Position numbers and translations under genes: made by a program
Origin: Puniceicoccales bacterium
GTDB taxonomy: Bacteria; Verrucomicrobiota; Verrucomicrobiia; Opitutales; JAIRLG01
Assembly: GCA_031255915.1 (NCBI GenBank)
Contig: JAIRRP010000043.1
Coordinates: 1-5,471, forward strand
Direction: 5' to 3'
Length of the DNA stretch: 5,471 bases
Notes under the pieces: model-generated
The model's database searches: none
What the model saw: only the letters and a program-made list of their open reading frames with translations
What the model was told of the DNA's origin: nothing
Shown: positions 1 to 4,144 of the stretch, in pieces
Numbering within the stretch: position 1 is the stretch's first letter
How the letters are laid out: every line of letters begins with the position of its first letter

Positions 1-504
1 TACTCCTATGTCCTTGAAAAAAGAGGCATTCGGGAAGAGGATAAACTTTCCCACATCCTCTTGCGTTGCCAAAAGACGAAGGCCAAAGTTGTCGATATCT
101 TCAATCGGAAGGGTCTGGCATTCGCTCGGGAATTGCACAAATCCTTCGAGGACATCACCGTTTTCGACCTGAATTTTCAGTTCGACTCCTTCGCCAATGC
201 CGAAGCGGAAGGTCTGCGATTGGAATATGGCTGTCTCCACAACATCGCTATGCCGGATGATTCCAGTGATGTGGTGATTTGGCAGAATGGCAATCCGTCG
301 GTGACGCAGCTTCGCTACGTCTTGAAGGAACTGTTCCGCATCCTAAAGCCGGAGGGTCTTCTGTTTATCTCTGGAGTCGCCTTTGCTCCCGAAGACCTTC
401 AGGCCTTCGGCCTCACAATGGGGGAAGAAAAACTTTCTCCCGATACTATCTGTGCTTTCACGAAAAAAGTATCCCTTGAAGCGTGCGCATTCCATGGTGA
501 ATGA
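1..504 (+). CDS. SAM-dependent methyltransferase-like protein, 5'-truncated by window edge
   Basis: The frame is open from base 1 to the TGA at 502-504, giving 167 visible residues. A TTG at 61 could be read as a start, but it has no Shine-Dalgarno and the upstream codons continue a plausible protein, so the true start is probably outside the window. The visible part resembles the Rossmann core of class I methyltransferases: a strand and loop at residues 28-45, an acidic strand end near D56 (ITVFDLNFQ), an acidic strand at 86-94 (DDSSDVVIW), and the typical helix-strand 'LKELFRILKPEGLLFISG' at 108-125. The glycine-rich SAM loop, normally D-x-G-x-G-x-G, reads DIFNRKG here, so cofactor binding may be altered or lost. 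The protein ends soon after the core (residue 167), with no substrate domain visible downstream. Its substrate is unknown. The fold assignment is fairly secure; enzymatic activity is not. Confidence 0.7.
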   Translation, partial: YSYVLEKRGIREEDKLSHILLRCQKTKAKVVDIFNRKGLAFARELHKSFEDITVFDLNFQFDSFANAEAEGLRLEYGCLHNIAMPDDSSDVVIWQNGNPSVTQLRYVLKELFRILKPEGLLFISGVAFAPEDLQAFGLTMGEEKLSPDTICAFTKKVSLEACAFHGE

Positions 505-592
505 TGACATTTGGCGCCCTGAATGGCCCTTCCCCGGCGGTTATTAGGATTAACAATATAATTAAGGCCGCACACCTAAATCCCGAAAAAGC

Positions 593-668
<76 letters not shown>

Positions 669-677
669 GCAAGTCCT

Positions 678-709
678 TCTAAAGGAGGCGAATGCACCTT
701 TGAAGTCAA
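678..709 (-). promoter_or_regulatory. Candidate promoter for tRNA-Phe
   Basis: On the minus strand a good -35 hexamer, TTGACT (plus 704-709), lies upstream of the tRNA. The best -10 candidates are weak: TTTAGA (678-683) at a 20-bp spacing, or CCTTTA (680-685) at 18 bp. TTTAGA would start transcription a few bases before the tRNA 5' end, which fits. The -35 alone is convincing, so the assignment is tentative. Confidence 0.3.
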
Positions 710-747
710 GATTTTCCCCCTTGAAAATCCATGGCCATCAACTTATT

Positions 748-755
748 AGGAGGAG
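748..755 (+). promoter_or_regulatory. Strong Shine-Dalgarno of glyQS
   Basis: AGGAGGAG ends 9 bases before the ATG at 765. This supports 765 as the start rather than the in-frame ATG at 786 (residue 8), which lies too far from it. A 7-bp hairpin (710-716 with 723-729, GATTTTC/GAAAATC) sits just upstream. An alternative pairing, TCAAG/CTTGA (706-710 with 720-724), excludes it. A possible promoter, TTGAAG at 700 and GAAAAT at 723 with 17-bp spacing, would give a leader of about 30 nt. Confidence 0.75.
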
Positions 756-764
756 CTTTAATTT

Positions 765-2267
765 ATGCCATACGATGCCGTGAATATGGAAGAGATATTG
801 AGCCTCTGCCGTCGCAGGGGATTCATCTTTCCGTCGTCTGAAATTTATGGTGGCCTCGCCGGGTTTTTCGACTACGGCCCACTGGGTTCCCAGATGAGGA
901 AGAACATCAAAGACCTGTGGTGGTGTTCGATGACCCAGTGGCGGGACGGCATCGTCGGCATTGACACGGCCATTATCCTGCACCCTCGGGTTTGGGAGGC
1001 TTCCGGTCACCTCCATGGATTCACCGATCCCATGGTCGACTGCAAGGCCTCCAAGATGCGCTATCGGGCAGACCAGCTCTTCTTCGCCCGAGTCATTGTC
1101 GAGGGAGAAACGATCGGCTACGTCTCGGTTCTCGATGGAATCGACAAGCAGGTCAGGGCCGAAGAGGAAGCCCAAAAACTCAAGCGCAGACTCGCCAAAA
1201 AGGGAGAACTGAAGCCCATTCAGCTCCTTCCCTATACCGATGCTAGGTCGGAAGAATATGTAAAAATTCCCTCACCGGCAACCGGCCAGCCGGGCACACT
1301 CACGCCGCCACGGGCCTTCAATCTCATGTTCCAGACCCATGTCGGTGCATTGGAAGATACGACTTCCACTGCCTACCTGCGGCCGGAAACCGCCCAAGGA
1401 ATTTTCGTCAATTTTAAGAATATTTTGGATTCGACGCGCGTCAAGTTGCCCTTCGGCATCGCCCAGATCGGGCGCTCCTTTCGCAATGAGATCACGCCGA
1501 GAAACTTTATCTTTCGGTCACGGGAATTCGAACAGATGGAGATGGAATTCTTCATCGACGACTCGGAGGAATCCTGGCAGCACTGGTATTCCTACTGGAT
1601 CGAAGAACGTCTGCGCTGGCATCGATCGTTGGGTATTCGGCCGGAATGGTTGGGCCTCGAGGTGCATCCTAGGGAAAAATTGGCGCACTATTCCCGGGCC
1701 TGTACGGACATCACTTTCCGTTATCCCTTCGGTGCGCAAGAGCTGGAAGGCATCGCTGCCCGGGGTGATTTCGATCTACGGCAGCATCAGAAGGCTTCCG
1801 GAGTGTCGATGGAGTATTTTGACGAGACCACCCGAAGGCGCTTCCTTCCCCATGTCATCGAACCGGCCCTTGGTGTAGATCGCTTATTTTTAGCATTGCT
1901 CTGTTCGGCCTATGATGAGGATGAAATCGAGGGCGAAAAGCGCAACGTATTACGCCTGCATCCGGCCGTGGCACCCATCAAGGCGGCCATCTTCCCGCTC
2001 GTTAAAAATAAACCCGAGCTGGTCGAGCTTGCGGAAAATCTTCATCGGCGATGGCGGAAAAAATGGCCCGTTGCCTACGATGCCTCGGGAGCCATTGGGC
2101 GACGTTACCGCCGCATGGACGAGATCGGGACGCCATTCTGCATCACGGTGGATTTTCAGTCCCTGGAAGATGGAACCTTCACCCTTCGTGATCGGGACAG
2201 CACTCGGCAGCTACGCCTTTCCGAAGCCGAAATTACCGCCGAGATCGATTCCAAACTATCCCTCTAG
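765..2267 (+). CDS. glyQS: Glycyl-tRNA synthetase, homodimeric (alpha2) type
   Basis: This cytoplasmic class II synthetase charges tRNA-Gly with glycine using ATP. The 500 residues show the whole alpha2-type layout. The N-terminal signature is around 11-41 (RGFIFPSSEIYGG, DYGPLG) and the motif 1 region is about 41-81. The hallmark LRPETAQGIFVNFKN is at 205-219. Motif 2 is at 239-262 (FRNEI...R...REFEQMEMEFF) and motif 3 at 364-379 (VIEPALGVDRLFLALL). The C-terminal anticodon-binding domain, about 396-490, includes SGAIGRRYRRMDEIGTPF at 441-458. Length is normal for the family, which is about 450-510 residues in bacteria. The insert between motifs 1 and 2 keeps C93 but has S96, S170 and T173 where many homologues carry the cysteines of a zinc knuckle. 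The start is fixed by the AGGAGG at 748. No T-box leader is seen. A decayed copy of its 3' end lies 33 bp downstream. Confidence 0.97.
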   Translation: MPYDAVNMEEILSLCRRRGFIFPSSEIYGGLAGFFDYGPLGSQMRKNIKDLWWCSMTQWRDGIVGIDTAIILHPRVWEASGHLHGFTDPMVDCKASKMRYRADQLFFARVIVEGETIGYVSVLDGIDKQVRAEEEAQKLKRRLAKKGELKPIQLLPYTDARSEEYVKIPSPATGQPGTLTPPRAFNLMFQTHVGALEDTTSTAYLRPETAQGIFVNFKNILDSTRVKLPFGIAQIGRSFRNEITPRNFIFRSREFEQMEMEFFIDDSEESWQHWYSYWIEERLRWHRSLGIRPEWLGLEVHPREKLAHYSRACTDITFRYPFGAQELEGIAARGDFDLRQHQKASGVSMEYFDETTRRRFLPHVIEPALGVDRLFLALLCSAYDEDEIEGEKRNVLRLHPAVAPIKAAIFPLVKNKPELVELAENLHRRWRKKWPVAYDASGAIGRRYRRMDEIGTPFCITVDFQSLEDGTFTLRDRDSTRQLRLSEAEITAEIDSKLSL

Positions 2268-2299
2268 AGAGAATTACCTTCTGACGGTTTATTATCGGC

Positions 2300-2365
2300 G
2301 CTTTGGGAGCCGTTGGATGGTGTCGCCGTCGGATGGATGAGATTGATTCCCGATTATCCCTCTAG
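2300..2365 (+). pseudogene. Decayed duplicate of the glyQS 3' end, with internal deletion
   Basis: Read from 2300 in a frame other than that of glyQS, this stretch encodes ALGAVGWCRRRMDEI directly joined to DSRLSL and a TAG stop (2363-2365). The intact gene has ASGAIGRRYRRMDEI at residues 440-454 and, 39 residues later, EIDSKLSL plus TAG at its end. Many differences are synonymous (GGG/GGA, GAC/GAT, ATC/ATT, CTA/TTA) or conservative (I/V, K/R). The fusion point is the word GAGATCG, which occurs in both parts of the intact gene, so a deletion between these two short repeats would generate the junction. The frame is closed by a TGA at 2282-2284, so no product is expected. It is a remnant of a second or earlier glyQS allele. 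Homology is clear in the two blocks and uncertain upstream of 2300. Confidence 0.65.
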
Positions 2366-2374
2366 GAGCATTTC

Positions 2375-2535
2375 ACCCGCTGGTAAGGATCGCAAGGACC
2401 TTTCTGTCGGGAGTATTCGATCTTTGCCGCCTTTGCGCTGAGGGAAAATGCAAAGCGGGAGCTTTCATTTTTCCTCATCGCGGCCCGCGTAGCGGGCCAG
2501 AGCCCGAAGGGCTCAAAGGCGGCAAACCCGCTGGT
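2375..2535. repeat. 10-bp direct repeats bracketing palindromic element A
   Basis: ACCCGCTGGT occurs at 2375-2384 and again at 2526-2535. The right copy begins at the last base of the right arm of element A. The left copy lies 38 bp before its left arm. This could be a target-site duplication of a 141-bp insertion (2385-2525) or a chance word; chance is not negligible in a stretch this long. Confidence 0.35.
2423..2526 (+). repeat. Palindromic element A: 13-bp inverted ends enclosing three hairpins (four-way junction)
   Basis: TTTGCCGCCTTTG (2423-2435) is perfectly complementary to CAAAGGCGGCAAA (2514-2526). Between them lie three hairpins. The first, 2439-2477, is long: 12 pairs including one G-T, a bulged C, then AAAGC/GCTTT with loop GGGA. 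The second, GGCCCGC/GCGGGCC (2482-2498), has triloop GTA. The third, GAGCCC/GGGCTC (2500-2514), has triloop GAA. The whole therefore folds as a closed four-way junction on either DNA strand or as RNA. The second and third hairpins and the right arm recur inverted at 5423-5471. No coding sequence is apparent inside. It could be a MITE- or REP-like mobile or structural element, and may also act as a transcription barrier behind glyQS, which has no ordinary terminator. Confidence 0.8.
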
Positions 2536-2556
2536 CATACGGAGACGGTACCCAAA

Positions 2557-2628
2557 CACACCGCCAATTTCAAAATCTTCAATTCCCTCCGTCACACCAC
2601 CAACTTCAAAACCTCAAAACTTCCCCTG
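2557..2628. repeat. Degenerate 36-bp tandem duplication
   Basis: Two adjacent units, 2557-2592 and 2593-2628, begin CACACCGCCAATTTCAAAA and CACACCACCAACTTCAAAA. The first 22 bases differ at three positions, all transitions, and the units diverge further toward their ends. It lies upstream of the kinase-like gene. It has no recognised function and may be a decayed slippage duplication. Confidence 0.5.
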
Positions 2629-2684
2629 TTTGGCATTGACCCCATGGGGAATCTCTTCTTCCTCCCTTCACAGGAAGTTGGTAC

Positions 2685-3269
2685 ATGAACAACATCTACA
2701 AGTGCCTCATCACGGGAACCCATGGTTGCGGGAAGTCGACATTATCCCATCGCATCGGCTCCGAACTAAAGCGCAATGGGCACAACGCCATTGTCATCAG
2801 CGAAACCGCTCGTGAATGCCCCTTCCCGATCAACAAGGGCCAAACGCTTAATTCCACACTGTTCATCGCCCTACGCCAGGCGGTCAAGGAACTTGAAGCC
2901 ATCGCCCATGGCTATACCCATCTGGTTCTCGACCGAGGTGTCTTGGATTCCTTCATCTATTCCGAAGCAACGCGACAGGGAACTATTTCCGAACTCGAAA
3001 AGGCGATTCAAGGAGCACTCACGACCTGGTCTCGGCAGGAATACGATCAGGTGATTTTTCTCCGATGCGATTCCCGCGATGCTCCACAGGCGCTTCAGGA
3101 GGATGGTATTCGCGAAACGGACCGAGCTTTTACGCAGAAGATCGATGAGCTTTTTGAAAAAATGATCGCCAAAGTCTTTCCCTCATTTTGTTCCATGACT
3201 TACTCACAGTCGCAGAACTGCGATATTTCCATCGGTCTCAACGGAAAAGTTTCTATCCATCATGAATAA
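2685..3269 (+). CDS. NadR/AAA_28-type P-loop nucleotide kinase-like ATPase
   Basis: A 194-residue cytosolic protein with no signal or membrane segment. Walker A is GTHGCGKST at 11-19. Next come SETAREC (39-45) and CPFPIN, typical of AAA_28-family proteins, then LVLDRGVLDSF (80-90), a Walker B/substrate strand of the DRxxxD kind found in nucleoside and thymidylate kinases. A second strand, DQVIFLRCD, is at 121-129. A lid-like helix, EDGIRETDRAF (139-149), resembles the DG-x-R...DR-x-F region of the ribosylnicotinamide kinase domain of NadR. The protein is kinase-sized and lacks the NadR N-terminal adenylyltransferase and DNA-binding parts. The start is supported by AGGAAG at 2672-2677, 7 bases upstream. 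Its stop overlaps the next gene by 8 bp, so the two are probably co-translated. Substrate is unproven: a nicotinamide-riboside-like nucleoside is the best guess, and a regulatory ATPase is the alternative. Confidence 0.7.
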   Translation: MNNIYKCLITGTHGCGKSTLSHRIGSELKRNGHNAIVISETARECPFPINKGQTLNSTLFIALRQAVKELEAIAHGYTHLVLDRGVLDSFIYSEATRQGTISELEKAIQGALTTWSRQEYDQVIFLRCDSRDAPQALQEDGIRETDRAFTQKIDELFEKMIAKVFPSFCSMTYSQSQNCDISIGLNGKVSIHHE

Positions 3270-3540
3270 TAGCTTCGACACGAATTTTAGTTGGCTCTTC
3301 AATTCTTACATCTGCTGGGTAATCGTCTTTTCGGCACTTCTCGGGGCCTATTATAACGCAACGCTGCGCTTCAAGCTCAGCTACGTCATATGGGTCATGA
3401 GCAATTGCTATCTCATGGTGCGCAATTTCCGCATCAGTGAAAATGCCCAGGCGACCATGTACGTCGTCTACCTCATCATCAATATCATCGGGCTCAAGAA
3501 CACCATTGGCCACAAAGGCTGGCTGACACCGAAGAAGTAA
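3262..3540 (+). CDS. Small three-helix membrane protein, PnuC/SWEET-half-like
   Basis: A 92-residue protein with three predicted inner-membrane segments: about 14-32 (SYICWVIVFSALLGAYY), 40-55 (SYVIWVMSNCYLMV) and 64-82 (ATMYVVYLIINIIGL). The short linkers carry charges (RFK, RNFR) and the tail is basic (GHKGWLTPKK). The pattern G-x-Y-x-N, then W-x-x-S-N, then Y-x-x-x-x-x-x-N-x-x-G-L resembles the three-helix bundle that is duplicated in PnuC vitamin transporters and single in SemiSWEETs. This resemblance is from memory of the family and is not a database match. A single bundle would have to dimerise to form a pore. The ATG lies inside the end of the upstream kinase gene (8-bp overlap) with only a weak GGAAAA Shine-Dalgarno, so translation is probably coupled. 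A terminator follows at 3581. Confidence 0.75.
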   Translation: MNNSFDTNFSWLFNSYICWVIVFSALLGAYYNATLRFKLSYVIWVMSNCYLMVRNFRISENAQATMYVVYLIINIIGLKNTIGHKGWLTPKK

Positions 3541-3580
3541 TAGGGGTTTCTGTAAAAGAACTTTGATTAATACAGCGCAC

Positions 3581-3605
3581 CCGCCCATGAAGGGCGGCAT
3601 TTTTT
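3581..3605 (+). terminator. Rho-independent terminator of the kinase/membrane pair
   Basis: Stem CCGCCC (3581-3586) and GGGCGG (3592-3597) with loop ATGAA is followed two bases later by six T (3600-3605). It lies 41 bp after the stop of the membrane protein gene, on the correct strand to end that two-gene unit. Confidence 0.85.
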
Positions 3606-3625
3606 GCTTATCATCTTCCATTCAT

Positions 3626-3656
3626 AAAAAAAAGAAGTAAATTTTTACATCTTCTT
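3626..3656 (-). terminator. AT-rich terminator-like hairpin, minus strand
   Basis: AAGAAGTAAA (3632-3641) pairs with TTTAC (3644-3648) and TTCTT (3652-3656), leaving a 3-base bulge. On the minus strand the stem is followed by eight T (plus 3626-3633, overlapping the stem edge). The stem is weak and AT-only apart from three G-C pairs. It could end a transcript arriving from the right, such as read-through from the methyltransferase gene, but no nearby minus-strand gene is convincing. Confidence 0.3.
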
Positions 3657-3699
3657 GATTTCTTTCTTGATATCTCATAAATCAAATCTAGCGTGTTAG

Positions 3700-3772
3700 A
3701 CCTTACCGTAAGGTAGTACGGTTTAGTTAGGGGAGCGCGAGTCGACCTTTTTTAGGTCGGCTCGTCGTTTTT
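3700..3772 (+). promoter_or_regulatory. Attenuator-like or small-RNA-like structure
   Basis: Two hairpins compete for the same bases: ACCTTA/TAAGGT (3700-3705 with 3709-3714, loop CCG) and ACCGTA/TACGGT (3705-3710 with 3717-3722). They are followed by an 11-bp stem, CGAGTCGACCT (3738-3748) with AGGTCGGCTCG (3754-3764), containing one G-T pair. That stem is followed three bases later by five T (3768-3772), which is terminator-like on the plus strand. The order of alternative hairpins then terminator recalls attenuators, but the downstream frame at 3784 is doubtful, so a short terminated RNA is equally possible. An upstream promoter is not clear (TTGATT at 3655 with a poor -10). Confidence 0.4.
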
Positions 3773-3969
3773 AGGGATAGGAAATGGAAACTCCAGAGCC
3801 GGAATTTTGTCCAATATGGGATGCTACCTATCTTTACCCCTTCAACATAAGCGAAAGGGGTCATCATGACGGGCCATTGGTTCGCGTGAGAAGCTGTGGC
3901 ATGGCGTGTATCGTCCCCTTTTCGGCCAAATGCTGCAAAAATGGGGCGTATCGGTTTTTCAGGCCCCGC

Positions 3970-4038
3970 CCCCGGGACAGCCCTCAAAGAGGGCTTAAGC
4001 GGCTAAAGCCGCTCGCTCGCGAAGCGAGCGTTCCGGGG
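3970..4038 (+). repeat. Palindromic element B: 9-bp outer stem enclosing three hairpins (four-way junction)
   Basis: CCCCGGGAC (3970-3978) pairs with GTTCCGGGG (4030-4038) through eight Watson-Crick pairs and one G-T. Inside are three nearly abutting hairpins: AGCCCTC/GAGGGCT (3979-3995, loop AAA), AGCGGC/GCCGCT (3998-4013, loop TAAA) and CGCTCGC/GCGAGCG (4014-4030, loop GAA). Almost every base is paired. GGCCCCG at 3962-3968 can alternatively pair with CGGGGCC at 4034-4040. The sequence differs from element A but the plan is the same: outer stem, three hairpins, and a GNA-loop hairpin abutting the right arm. It sits about 105 bp beyond the stop of the minus-strand methyltransferase gene and could also act as a terminator or RNA 3' end. 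Confidence 0.75.
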
Positions 4039-4144
4039 CCCCGCAGAAACGCTCAATGGCTAAACCCCACAGTCACGACCGTCCAGAACCTGCCACCGCT
4101 TCTCATATCCATTGCCTCTTATCTTCGCCAATACCTCAGGTCTT

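Larger units (their letters stand above)
3606..4144. other. Gene-poor intergenic stretch with RNA-like structure
   Basis: No convincing protein gene lies here. The stretch holds the minus-strand hairpin at 3632-3656, the paired hairpins and terminator-like stem at 3700-3772, a 7-bp inverted repeat ACCCCTT/AAGGGGT (3836-3842 with 3855-3861), and palindromic element B at 3970-4038. The second arm of that 7-bp repeat could instead pair with CCCCTTTTCG at 3915-3924, another pair of alternative structures. A 126-codon plus-strand frame (3784-4164) has a modest AGGGA upstream but looks non-coding: it runs through element B and into the oppositely oriented methyltransferase gene. Bases 4046-4144 show nothing recognisable. 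Confidence 0.6.

Noticed and set aside
669..764. T-box riboswitch in front of glyQS
   Set aside because: Only 96 bp are available between the tRNA and the start codon, and no conserved T-box sequence or antiterminator is visible.
738..1175. 145-codon minus-strand frame opposite the start of glyQS
   Set aside because: Shadow of the strongly supported glyQS reading frame on the other strand.
2423..2526. CRISPR repeat or array
   Set aside because: The palindromes are single units with no regularly spaced identical repeats or spacers.
2362..2595. 77-codon minus-strand reading frame
   Set aside because: It spans palindromic element A and half of the tandem repeat, with no coding signal.
2640..2649. 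CCCCATGGGG palindrome as an operator
   Set aside because: A perfect 10-bp palindrome, but short, isolated and not tied to a recognisable promoter; not enough to call a site.
3727..3987. 86-codon minus-strand reading frame
   Set aside because: No ribosome site, no family resemblance, and it covers the hairpin-rich intergenic region; probably chance.
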